Below are positions 17,271-28,414 of a stretch of DNA of 64,000 nucleotides, piece after piece. The notes below the pieces were generated by a model that worked only from the letters and a program-made list of their open reading frames with translations, was not told the origin of the DNA and searched no databases. This DNA comes from Pigmentiphaga litoralis (GTDB lineage: Bacteria; Pseudomonadota; Gammaproteobacteria; Burkholderiales; Burkholderiaceae_B): positions 3,569,030-3,633,029 of the forward strand of contig NZ_BMXQ01000001.1 of assembly GCF_014651835.1 (NCBI RefSeq), written 5' to 3'. Each line of letters opens with the position of its first letter. Within the stretch, counting starts at the first letter, position 1. A program made the position numbers and the translations under genes.

Positions 17271-18239
17271 TCATTGCGCTTTGATATTCATTTGTTTGGC
17301 AAGGGTCCGCCACGTCGCAGCGTCGGCTTCGATGGCGGCTCGTGCCTCAGCTGGACGATTCAGCACCTGGGTCAGGCCCATCTCTTTCAGCTTCCTTGAG
17401 ATATCGGGCAGGGTCAACGCAAGCCGCAAGTCACTCGACATTTTCTCGAGCAGAGCCGGCGGCGTCGACGCAGGCGCCAGCACGCTGAGCCAGCTGTCGG
17501 CCGTATACCCCTTCACAAACTCGGTGATCGCCGGCACGTCGGGCAACTCGGGGATGCGCTGTGCCGATGTCACGCCGAGTGCCGTCAGTTTGCCTGACTG
17601 CAGCGCCGGCCCGACTTCGTTGACGGGCGCAAACAGCATCGACACGTGATTGGCCATGACCGCATTCATGCCCGGGCCCACGCCCTGGTAAGGCACGTTC
17701 ATCATGTCGACGCCCGCCATGACCTTGAACAGCTCGGCCATGAAGTGCGTCGTCGTTCCGACGCCGGAACTGGCGTAGGTCAGCTTGCCGGGCTGCTGCT
17801 TGAGCCGGTCCAGCAGGTCGGGCAGCGTCTTCGCGACGGACGTGTTGACCGTCAGCACATAAGAATAGGACACCGCCACGGAAACCGGCGCGAAATCCCT
17901 GACCGGATCGTAGGGAATCTTGGGGTTGACTGCCGCGAGGATGGTGAGCGTGGCGGGCCCGGCCAGCAGTAGCGTGTGGCCATCGGGCGCGGCACGCCGG
18001 ACGAATTCCCCGCCGATGGTGCCGCTCGCCCCAGGCCGGTTCTCGACAATGACGGGCACCTTCCAGATCTCGGTCAAACCCTGTGCGAACAGTCGACCCA
18101 TGCCGTCGGACGCACCACCCGGCGCAAACGGCACCACCAACGTGACAGGCCGCGAGGGAAACGGTGCCGCGGTTTGCGCAAGCGCCGACGATGCGCTTGC
18201 ACCGACAAGGCCCGCCGCAAGAAAGCAAAGAAGCTTCAT
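17271..18239 (-). CDS. Bug/TctC-family periplasmic substrate-binding protein (2 of 3)
   Basis: The 322-residue protein has a signal peptide (MKLLCFLAAGLVGASASSALA, cleavage near residue 21) and family motifs VPFAPGGASDGMGR, VENRPGASGTIGG, SSGVGTTTH and NVPYQGVGPGMNAV. ATG at 18239 has GGAG at good spacing; an upstream in-frame start at 18314 would bury the signal peptide. It is divergent from the dioxygenase gene at 18517 and has its own promoter with the shared operator. No TctAB partner is nearby. Confidence 0.9.
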   Translation of the reverse strand: MKLLCFLAAGLVGASASSALAQTAAPFPSRPVTLVVPFAPGGASDGMGRLFAQGLTEIWKVPVIVENRPGASGTIGGEFVRRAAPDGHTLLLAGPATLTILAAVNPKIPYDPVRDFAPVSVAVSYSYVLTVNTSVAKTLPDLLDRLKQQPGKLTYASSGVGTTTHFMAELFKVMAGVDMMNVPYQGVGPGMNAVMANHVSMLFAPVNEVGPALQSGKLTALGVTSAQRIPELPDVPAITEFVKGYTADSWLSVLAPASTPPALLEKMSSDLRLALTLPDISRKLKEMGLTQVLNRPAEARAAIEADAATWRTLAKQMNIKAQ

Positions 18240-18305
18240 GACGTGCTCCAACGAGGATGAACCGTTAGTCCAAGTCAGGCCTGCCAACCTGCGACAAACC
18301 AAAAG

Positions 18306-18347
18306 AGGATACATTTTTAGGCTAAGTCACAGCGTTTGCGGTGTCAA
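18306..18347 (-). promoter_or_regulatory. Promoter with operator copy E (minus strand, Bug receptor 2)
   Basis: On the minus strand, TTGACA (18347-18342), a 17-base spacer and TAGCCT (18324-18319) are followed at once by AAAAATGTATCC. The operator half AATGTAT sits at the predicted transcription start, exactly as in copies B and F. Read on the plus strand the site is GGATACATTTTTA (18307-18319). Confidence 0.58.
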
Positions 18348-18414
18348 CGCAGGACTAGAAATTTCTTTTCTTCCTGATCAGCGGCCGCTTGAGGCGGGGT
18401 TCACCCCGAGATTC

Positions 18415-18460
18415 TTGACACGGCTGGGAAAGCCGCTTAGATTAAAAATGTATTCATTTC
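18415..18460 (+). promoter_or_regulatory. Promoter with operator copy F (dioxygenase pair 2)
   Basis: TTGACA (18415-18420), a 17-base spacer and TAGATT (18438-18443) predict a start near 18450, inside AATGTATTCATT (18447-18458). The 18 bases AAAAATGTATTCATTTCT are identical to those at 8951. It reads into the dioxygenase genes at 18517. The divergent promoter for the Bug receptor lies about 70 bases away. Confidence 0.62.
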
Positions 18461-18516
18461 TGCGTTTCGCTGCGTTGCCGGTGGAGACGGATTTTTTGAG
18501 AGAGGAGTTCCGCGCC

Positions 18517-19824
18517 ATGCCGCATGCCGTCCTCGACAGCAGCGAATTCGTACTCGAAGCGCCGGATGCGTTCCGGGTCAATGGACGGGCCTACACAAGT
18601 CAGGCGGTGTTCGACCTCGAACAGAAGCGGATCTTTGAAAAGACCTGGATCTATGTCGCCCATGAAAGCGAGTTGCAGGCACCTGGGGACTTCAAAACGG
18701 CGCACCTGGGTTCGCAGCCCGTCATCGTCGTGCGCGATGCGGCCGGCGCCATCAACGTTCTGTCCAACCGATGTGCGCATCGGGGTGTTGCGGTGTGCCG
18801 CGAGCGGGCGGGACATACGCGTGCATTTGTGTGTCCCTATCATTCGTGGAGCTACGACCTGACCGGCAAGCTGACCGGCATTCCGGGCCGTGACGACGCG
18901 GGCGGTTATGCCGAGGGCTTCCAGCAGCCGGAAGGCTTGTTCAAGCTGCCCAGCGTAGCCAACTACCGCGGCTTCGTATTCGCAAGCGCTTCGCCAGACG
19001 TGGTGCCCATCGACGTATTCCTGGCAGGCGGCGCGGCGCAATTGATCGACCGCAAGCTTCAGCAGTCTCCTGTGGGACGCATCCGATTGCAGGGCGAACC
19101 GTTCATCGGTGTGTATCAGGGCAACTGGAAATTCCAGTCCGAGAACATCGTTGACGGCTACCACTTCATGCACACGCATCGTGCCTTCGTCAGTCTCCAG
19201 AACAAGTACGGCGATACCACGGGCGACTTTGGCGTCCACAAGGGCGGCAGCACGGCCGACATGCGGCGCAACCGCCTGTCGGGCAACGTGCTCGGCTCGC
19301 CATATGGCCATGGCATCAACCAGAAACCCGCGGTCGGCTTCGATGCCTTGTTCGAAGGCCCTTACGCCGACTATTACGCCAGGCTGACATCCCGCCACGG
19401 TCTCGAGGAGACGCAATGGATCGTCGGCGCAGGGGCGGCCTGCATCTTTCCGAACTTCGGCATGATCCACAACCAGCTTCGTGTGTGGCGCCCCCTGGCG
19501 CCGGGCCTGACCGAGGTGACGGTCTTCCCCTATGTGCTGGAAGACGTTCCCGACAGCTTTAACCAGGGGCTGATGCGCAGCCATGAGCGCTTCTACGGGC
19601 CCGCGGGATATGGCGCAGCCGATGACGTTGAAGTGTTCGCGATGGCGCAACAGGGCCTGCGGGCGTCACTGGACGACTGGTTGATCATGGAGCGGGGCAT
19701 GCACGCCGAGACCCGGCTGGATTCCGGCGAGATCGAAGGCAAGCCATCCAGCGAAACGGTGCATCGGGCCTTCTGGCGCCGATGGCGGGACCTGATGGAC
19801 CATCCAGACGGAGGCCAGCCTTGA
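18517..19824 (+). CDS. Aromatic ring-hydroxylating dioxygenase, alpha subunit (cluster B, second pair)
   Basis: The 435-residue large subunit has Rieske ligands Cys86, His88, Cys106 and His109 (CPYHSW instead of the common CPYHGW) and iron ligands Asp213, His216 and His221 in ENIVDGYHFMHTH. It is clearly paralogous to the subunit at 10917. ATG at 18517 follows AGAGGAG; an in-frame ATG at 18448 lies at or before the predicted transcription start, so it is unlikely. The beta subunit overlaps the stop codon. Confidence 0.92.
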   Translation: MPHAVLDSSEFVLEAPDAFRVNGRAYTSQAVFDLEQKRIFEKTWIYVAHESELQAPGDFKTAHLGSQPVIVVRDAAGAINVLSNRCAHRGVAVCRERAGHTRAFVCPYHSWSYDLTGKLTGIPGRDDAGGYAEGFQQPEGLFKLPSVANYRGFVFASASPDVVPIDVFLAGGAAQLIDRKLQQSPVGRIRLQGEPFIGVYQGNWKFQSENIVDGYHFMHTHRAFVSLQNKYGDTTGDFGVHKGGSTADMRRNRLSGNVLGSPYGHGINQKPAVGFDALFEGPYADYYARLTSRHGLEETQWIVGAGAACIFPNFGMIHNQLRVWRPLAPGLTEVTVFPYVLEDVPDSFNQGLMRSHERFYGPAGYGAADDVEVFAMAQQGLRASLDDWLIMERGMHAETRLDSGEIEGKPSSETVHRAFWRRWRDLMDHPDGGQP

Positions 19825-20312
19825 CGGAGATGGAACGTATCGAGGCCTTCCTCTACAAGGAAGCGCATCTGCTGGACACCTGCCAGCTGGAAGCGTGGCT
19901 TGCCCTGTTCGCACCCGAAGGTGTGTATTGGGTCCCGATTGCAGAAGACCTGCCCCGCGGCGCAAGTGCATCCATCATCTACGACGATACGATCAGTCGC
20001 GAAGAGCGGGTGCACCACTACCTCGAACTCTCGTTTCCTGCCCAGACGCCGCGCTCGCGCACGCTGCATCAGGTCAGCAACATTCGTGTGGCAAGCCGTG
20101 ACGGAAGCACGCTCGTTGTCGACACCAACCAGGTCATTCATGAAATTCGCGGCGGTGACGCGACTCAGGTCGGGCTTGGACAGATGGCTGCCCATGTGGC
20201 CGCGGTGCAATTCACCTTGCAGCACGACGGCGACGACTTCCGCATCCTGACCAAGAAGATCGTGTTGCTGCAACGGAATGCGGCATTGGGCAACCTGACG
20301 TTCATGCTGTGA
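19821..20312 (+). CDS. Ring-hydroxylating dioxygenase, beta subunit (cluster B, second pair)
   Basis: The 163-residue NTF2-like small subunit has KEAHLLDTCQLEAWLALF near residue 13, REERVHHYLELSFPAQTPRSR and a NLTFML end, and is paralogous to the beta subunit at 12247. The TTG start at 19821 overlaps the alpha stop (TTGA) and has GGAGG upstream; the ATG at 19830 has its GGAG too close. Confidence 0.87.
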   Translation: MTEMERIEAFLYKEAHLLDTCQLEAWLALFAPEGVYWVPIAEDLPRGASASIIYDDTISREERVHHYLELSFPAQTPRSRTLHQVSNIRVASRDGSTLVVDTNQVIHEIRGGDATQVGLGQMAAHVAAVQFTLQHDGDDFRILTKKIVLLQRNAALGNLTFML

Positions 20313-21745
20313 AGGCTGGCCTGCTTAGTCAACCGGCAGACACCGCGGCGCGCCCTGCCTTCCGTCGATCGCTTTTTGCAATGCTGGGTATCGCGTCGGT
20401 GAACCTGCTGATCGCGCTCGACCAGACGGTCATCAGTACGGCACTGCCTTCGATCGTTGCAGAGCTGAATGGCGTCGATGGGTACGCGTGGGTAGCCATC
20501 GCGTATTTGATGGGTTCCGCGGTCTCCATCCCCATTTTTGGAAGGCTCGGCGACTTCTTTGGACGCAAGCCTTTCATCGTGGCGTCGATTGCGCTATTCA
20601 CGATCACGTCGTTGTTGTGCGCGGCCGCTCCCACCGTATTCGCGTTGATCGGCGCACGGCTGCTGCAAGGCGTCGCCGGCGGCATGATGGTCGGGACGGC
20701 CTATGCGGCGCTTGCTGACCTGTTTCCCGACCCGAAAGCCAGGTTGCGCTGGCAGATGGTTCTTGCCGTGTCGTACGGGGTGGCAACAGCAGCCGGCCCA
20801 ACGCTGGGAGGCCTGCTCAGCCAGCAGGTCGGCTGGCGTGCAACGTTTCTGGTCAATCTTCCAGTGGGTCTGTTCGGCCTGGTCTGTACTGTCCGTCATA
20901 TGCCCCGTGTTCCGGGCACGCTGCCCAGTCTGCGCGGGGCGGGCGCCTTGCTGGACTGGTCGGGCGCAGCCTGGATGGTTGCCGTGCTGTCCGCGATGCA
21001 GTTGGCCGTCCATCGGGTTCCGCGGCATGGCGTCGACGCGCTCACGGCAGCGCTTTTAGCCATGACGCTGTTGGGTACCCTCGCGCTGATACGCACCGAA
21101 AAACGAGCACGCCAACCCATGTTGCCCCTGGACCTGGTCACAGAGCGTCGGTACGTCGTCTTCTTTGCACTGTCACTGGTCTGCGGCGCGGCGCTTTTTT
21201 CGTTGATCTTTTTCGTGCCGCTGCTGCTGCAGGACGGCTTGTCGATGACGCCGCAGCAAGCAGGATTTGCCATTACGCCCATGCCTGTCTGCAGCGCCGT
21301 GGGCAGTATCGTGAACAGCGCCATCGTGGTCAGGCTGCAGCGCCCCGTCCTCATGCTGGTACTCGGCTTCGCGCTGCTGCTCGCATGCTTTGCCGGGCTG
21401 CATCAGGTCCAGGCAGGCACGGCCGGATGGGTCCTTGGCATGCCTTTGGCCTGCGGTGGTCTGGGGCTCGGTTTCCTGCTCAACAACCTCAATGTGTTCG
21501 GTCAGCAGGTCGTAGGCAAATCGCGGTATGGCATTTTTACGGCGCTGCTCCAATCCACGCGCATGACAGGCGGCATGCTCGGGAGCGCCGCCATGGGCGC
21601 GTGGGTCGCATCGAACGCAGATACGGCAGCACATCTGGTCGACGCGCTAAGGCAAGGATTCCTGGTGCTTGGGGTGCTTGTCTTGGCAGCGCTATTGCTG
21701 CTGCGCGCGCTGCCGCCCATTACGCTTGCCCGTCAACCGGCGTAG
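20309..21745 (+). CDS. MFS transporter, DHA2 (14-helix) type
   Basis: The 478-residue integral membrane protein has the DHA2 signature LDQTVISTALP at 37-47 and MFS motif A GRLGDFFGRK at 78-87, with about 14 hydrophobic segments. It probably exports a toxic substrate or intermediate of the dioxygenase pathway, or imports a substrate; direction cannot be told from sequence. The GTG start overlaps the beta-subunit stop (GTGA), so it is in the operon from 18450. Met25 is an alternative start. Confidence 0.85.
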   Translation: MKAGLLSQPADTAARPAFRRSLFAMLGIASVNLLIALDQTVISTALPSIVAELNGVDGYAWVAIAYLMGSAVSIPIFGRLGDFFGRKPFIVASIALFTITSLLCAAAPTVFALIGARLLQGVAGGMMVGTAYAALADLFPDPKARLRWQMVLAVSYGVATAAGPTLGGLLSQQVGWRATFLVNLPVGLFGLVCTVRHMPRVPGTLPSLRGAGALLDWSGAAWMVAVLSAMQLAVHRVPRHGVDALTAALLAMTLLGTLALIRTEKRARQPMLPLDLVTERRYVVFFALSLVCGAALFSLIFFVPLLLQDGLSMTPQQAGFAITPMPVCSAVGSIVNSAIVVRLQRPVLMLVLGFALLLACFAGLHQVQAGTAGWVLGMPLACGGLGLGFLLNNLNVFGQQVVGKSRYGIFTALLQSTRMTGGMLGSAAMGAWVASNADTAAHLVDALRQGFLVLGVLVLAALLLLRALPPITLARQPA

Positions 21746-21778
21746 AATCCCACCCCCGGCCACCAAGCAAGTCCAAGA

Positions 21779-22090
21779 ATGAACGCAGCACTGGAACAGG
21801 AATTTCACGACGCGATGCTCGGCATTTTCGAGCGCGCGAAAAAAGAGGCCAGCTACTCGGCCAACCGCTTCCACCAACTGGTAGGGCGGCTGGGCGGCAA
21901 GGCCGCGGCCAAGCAGATGCTGGCGTCCAGAACGCTGTCGGAAGATCTGACGCACCTGAGTCTGGCCAAGCGGCTGGACCTGTCGATGGAGGTGCTGATC
22001 CTTGAAGCGCAGTGGGCGCCGCTGTTCAGCGACCAGGAACGCGCCATCGCGGTAAAGCGCCTGAAGGACTTCGGCTACACCGCGAGCTGA
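21779..22090 (+). CDS. Conserved small protein of unknown function
   Basis: The 103-residue, mainly helical protein (MNAALEQEFHDAMLGIFERA at the start; LDLSMEVLILEAQWAPLFSDQE near residue 65) resembles small conserved proteins of unknown function found widely in bacteria. No catalytic motif is evident. It starts 33 bases after the MFS gene but its style suggests a separate housekeeping gene. A GC-rich inverted repeat (CGCGAGC-TGA-GCTCGCG, 22081-22097) spans its stop codon and may help termination before the convergent metH. Confidence 0.7.
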   Translation: MNAALEQEFHDAMLGIFERAKKEASYSANRFHQLVGRLGGKAAAKQMLASRTLSEDLTHLSLAKRLDLSMEVLILEAQWAPLFSDQERAIAVKRLKDFGYTAS

Positions 22091-22145
22091 GCTCGCGCCT
22101 TCGCAGCGCCTTTACACGCGCCGGCTCAGGCCCGCGCCCGCTGGT

Positions 22146-25919
<3,774 letters not shown>

Positions 25920-26031
25920 GGGCGGGCAACCGGGCAAACCCACCGGCGCAATCTGCAAAAGGGAATCGGCTATGTTACCAACAAACCGGCTTTCCCTTGC
26001 TGCAGCGCGGCGGCGCGGTGACTGGGGAGCA

Positions 26032-26046
26032 GGCAGGCGGCCTGCC
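26032..26046. terminator. Short hairpin between ybdK-type gene and metH
   Basis: GGCAGG pairs with CCTGCC around a three-base loop. There is no T-run on the minus strand, so this is a weak candidate terminator for the upstream gene. Confidence 0.2.
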
Positions 26047-26075
26047 CGCGCCCCTTGGCCAGCGGCGCGCCGGCT

Positions 26076-27320
26076 TCAGTGCAGCGCTTCGGGCGCCTGC
26101 CCCGGTTGCGGCAGCGCCAGCCCGTCCACCGGCATGAGCGTCTCGGCGCCGGCCCGCACCCGCCGACGCGGGATGACGGACAGCGGCGGCATGTCGATGC
26201 ATTGCGGCACATGGCCGCGCCACGCCGCCACCGACGCCTGCACCACGGACGGCAGTTCGCGGCTGCGATGAAACTGCGTGCGCAGCCACCGCGCGTCGCA
26301 CCCCTGCTTCAGGGCGCCCTCGCTCAGCGCCTGCAGCAGCTGGGTCGTGCCCAGTTCGGCGGCGATCGGCGCAAGCTGCTCCAGCGTCATGCGCAGGTGA
26401 TCCATCAGGCGCATCCGCCCGTGGGCCGGATCCACATAATTGCCCTGCAGCCCGAAACGGCAGGCCTGGAAGCGGTTGGTGCTGTAGCCCAGCCACGCCT
26501 CGGGCGCGGGCAGCGGCCGGCGGCTGAGCGCCACGCCCAGCGCCTGCGCGAATGCCGCCAGCTGGCAGGCTTTTTCGACGGTCAGCGGCGTATCGCAGAC
26601 GCGGATTTCCACCGTGCCGAATTCCGGCTTGGGGCGCACATCCCAGTACAGATCCTTGATGCTGTCCACCAGGCCGGAACTTTGAAGCTGGTAGAAATAG
26701 GCCTCGAAGCCATACCAGTCATTGACCGACGGCGGCATGTGCCCGGCCATCGGGAACGCGTTGAGCGCGTTCAGGCGGCTGCACGAAAACAGCGTGTCGA
26801 CGCCTTCAAAGTACGGCGACGAGGCCGACAGCGCGATGAAGTGCGGCACGTAGGGCGACAGCCGATGCGTCATGGCGACGGCGTCGTCACCCGATTCCAC
26901 GCCCAGATGGATGTGCTGGCCGAACACGGTGAACTGCCGGGCGAGATAGCCGTACATCTCGGACAGGTACTGAAAGCGTGGCGAATCAAAGATGGTCCGG
27001 TCCTGCCAGCGCATGAACGGATGGGTACCCCCTCCGGCAATCCGGACACCCACCGTGTCGGCGGCGTCGCCCAGCACGTCGCGCATATGGCGCATTTCTT
27101 CGAGCAGGGCGATCGGATCGGTATGGACAGAGGAATTGAGTTCGATCATCGCGCGCGTGATCTCGGGCTTGACGCGATCGGCGATGGGATGGTTGGCAAG
27201 TTGGGCGAGCAGGTCTTCAGCGGAACCGCGAAGGTCGAACGAATGCGGATCGACGATCTGCAGTTCCAGTTCGATACCCAGGGTATGCGCAGCCGACGGC
27301 GTGAATGCGATGGATTCCAT
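26076..27320 (-). CDS. ybdK: YbdK-type glutamate--cysteine ligase (carboxylate-amine ligase)
   Basis: The 414-residue GCS2-family protein has [10 protein letters not shown] at 15-24, the ELNSSVHT segment near 60, [11 protein letters not shown] near 133, SPYFEG and the EIRVCDTP segment. The family makes gamma-glutamyl-cysteine or related amides from ATP, glutamate and an amine, usually with weak activity. A proline-rich basic tail of about 30 residues ends it. AAGGAGACCTCG precedes the ATG. metH lies downstream on the same strand across a 156-base gap. Confidence 0.87.
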   Translation of the reverse strand: MESIAFTPSAAHTLGIELELQIVDPHSFDLRGSAEDLLAQLANHPIADRVKPEITRAMIELNSSVHTDPIALLEEMRHMRDVLGDAADTVGVRIAGGGTHPFMRWQDRTIFDSPRFQYLSEMYGYLARQFTVFGQHIHLGVESGDDAVAMTHRLSPYVPHFIALSASSPYFEGVDTLFSCSRLNALNAFPMAGHMPPSVNDWYGFEAYFYQLQSSGLVDSIKDLYWDVRPKPEFGTVEIRVCDTPLTVEKACQLAAFAQALGVALSRRPLPAPEAWLGYSTNRFQACRFGLQGNYVDPAHGRMRLMDHLRMTLEQLAPIAAELGTTQLLQALSEGALKQGCDARWLRTQFHRSRELPSVVQASVAAWRGHVPQCIDMPPLSVIPRRRVRAGAETLMPVDGLALPQPGQAPEALH

Positions 27321-27578
27321 CGAGGTCTCCTTGAAGGTGAGGCCTGGCGGGCGTCGGGCCCGCGGACGTTCAAGAAGGTGGAGACTGCACCTTCCATGCC
27401 ACGTCCAGGCAGAAACATGCGTAAGGAATGCTGGAGTTTAGCCACAAGTTCTGAGCAGATTGCCAGAAATAGATGACAGTTCAGGTTATCCCCTAGGAAC
27501 CCGCATGGGGAAAGACCTAAGCCCGTGCTGATGCGCGCACGCCCTTGCGGAGCCGCGGCGCAATGCCTTCAGACGCGC

Positions 27579-27610
27579 GAAAGCCCGCTGCAGCAAGGCG
27601 GCGGGCTTTC
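27579..27610 (-). terminator. Terminator hairpin downstream of DUF3567 gene
   Basis: GAAAGCCCGC (27579-27588) pairs perfectly with GCGGGCTTTC (27601-27610) around a 12-base loop. The A/T-rich ends of the stem give a short T-run in both directions. Confidence 0.6.
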
Positions 27611-27638
27611 GGAGAGGGGGAGAGGAAGGGCTGATGCG

Positions 27639-27659
27639 CCCCGATCACCGTGATCGGGG
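27639..27659. terminator. Near-perfect palindrome just after the DUF3567 stop
   Basis: CCCCGATCAC, one base, then GTGATCGGGG: ten matching pairs. It lies 20 bases beyond the stop codon on the minus strand and can fold as a hairpin with a three-base loop. No T-run follows, so it may protect the mRNA end or be a protein site. Confidence 0.4.
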
Positions 27660-27679
27660 GCAAGGGAACTGCGGAACGA

Positions 27680-27934
27680 TCAGTGGAGCGTGACCGGGTG
27701 GTTCATGTAGTCGTCGAACTGGCTGAGGAATTCATCGACGTCTTCCATCGACGGTTCGGAAGCGATCAACTCCTGGACCTGGTTACGGAACTGGTCAGCC
27801 GATTCGCCTGCGATATACAGTTCGCGGCGCGACTGCTTGTCCACGATCTCGAACCCGCCACCATAGGCGGTCGCGCCTTCGATTTCAGCAAATTCAACGA
27901 CGACGTAGTTCGAGCTGTTGTAAATCATTTCCAT
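27680..27934 (-). CDS. DUF3567 small protein
   Basis: The 84-residue protein begins MEMIYNSSNYVVVEFAE and ends FDDYMNHPVTLH, matching DUF3567, a family common in Burkholderiales with no known function. Core GGGFEIVDKQSRRELYIAGESADQFR is typical. ATG at 27934 follows AGGAG; longer in-frame starts lack support. Likely monocistronic, with hairpins after its stop. Confidence 0.82.
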   Translation of the reverse strand: MEMIYNSSNYVVVEFAEIEGATAYGGGFEIVDKQSRRELYIAGESADQFRNQVQELIASEPSMEDVDEFLSQFDDYMNHPVTLH

Positions 27935-28042
27935 GGCCTGGCTCCTGAAGTCACAGGGGTCGTAAGACCGCCTGATCTGTAAATGTGGTGCCCACATCCG
28001 GAAATCAAGAGGCAATCTATAACGCGCATTAAATAAACAGTC

Positions 28043-28414
28043 TTACCTGCTCGTTGGCGCATCCTGCAGATCGATTGCCCCCGCGAAGCCTGGGCCGTCC
28101 AGTTGCTTGCGCAACTCCGGGAGATGCTCGGCCTGGGACACTTCGATCCATAGCCTGGCCGGTTTGACCAGCCTGAGCATCCTTGCCACCGTGACTCGCA
28201 ACGGCAGCTGCCCGACACAGCACACACAACCTGGCGCCAACTGGACGAGTTCGACGCCCGGTGGAGCCGTCAATGTTCCCGGCCCCCCTTCGACTATCAC
28301 AGCCTGCTTGCCCTGCTCTTCCTGCAAGGACCGTGCCGCGGCCTCGAGCGCCACGCTTCGGCCCTGCCTGAGATAACAGCCTACCATCACTACGACGGGT
28401 GTCTTTGTATTCAT
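28043..28414 (-). CDS. CobW-like mini-protein with GCVCC motif and degenerate P-loop
   Basis: The 123-residue protein looks like the N-terminal half of a CobW/P47K GTPase: VVVMVGCYLRQGRS at 7-20 sits where the Walker A loop (GxxxxGKT) would be, but reads GxxxxxGRS, and GCVCC at 62-66 matches the metal-binding CxCC motif. RLWIEVSQAEHLPEL resembles the CobW IETTGLADP segment. The lost lysine argues against normal GTP hydrolysis; metal binding is plausible. Its ATG overlaps the trkH stop, so it is the last gene of the long def-trkH operon. The family call is an inference from motifs. Confidence 0.6.
   Translation of the reverse strand: MNTKTPVVVMVGCYLRQGRSVALEAAARSLQEEQGKQAVIVEGGPGTLTAPPGVELVQLAPGCVCCVGQLPLRVTVARMLRLVKPARLWIEVSQAEHLPELRKQLDGPGFAGAIDLQDAPTSR

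Larger units (their letters stand above)
27321..27679. other. Intergenic region between ybdK-type gene and DUF3567 gene
   Basis: Both flanking genes read on the minus strand, so this stretch holds the terminators of the DUF3567 gene and the promoter of the ligase gene. Two strong inverted repeats are listed separately. I saw no coding sequence and no clear promoter hexamers. Confidence 0.5.

Noticed and set aside
17281..17296. ATATTCATTTG, partly similar to the operator
   Set aside because: Inside the coding sequence for the end of the Bug receptor; only nine bases match and no promoter is near.
18448..18516. Extension of the dioxygenase gene to an ATG at 18448
   Set aside because: The ATG lies at or before the predicted transcription start and inside the operator; the ATG at 18517 has a better ribosome-binding site.
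25920..26075. Possible cobalamin riboswitch before metH
   Set aside because: The gap is about 150 bases and I could not find the conserved B12-box or the needed pairing; no call is justified.
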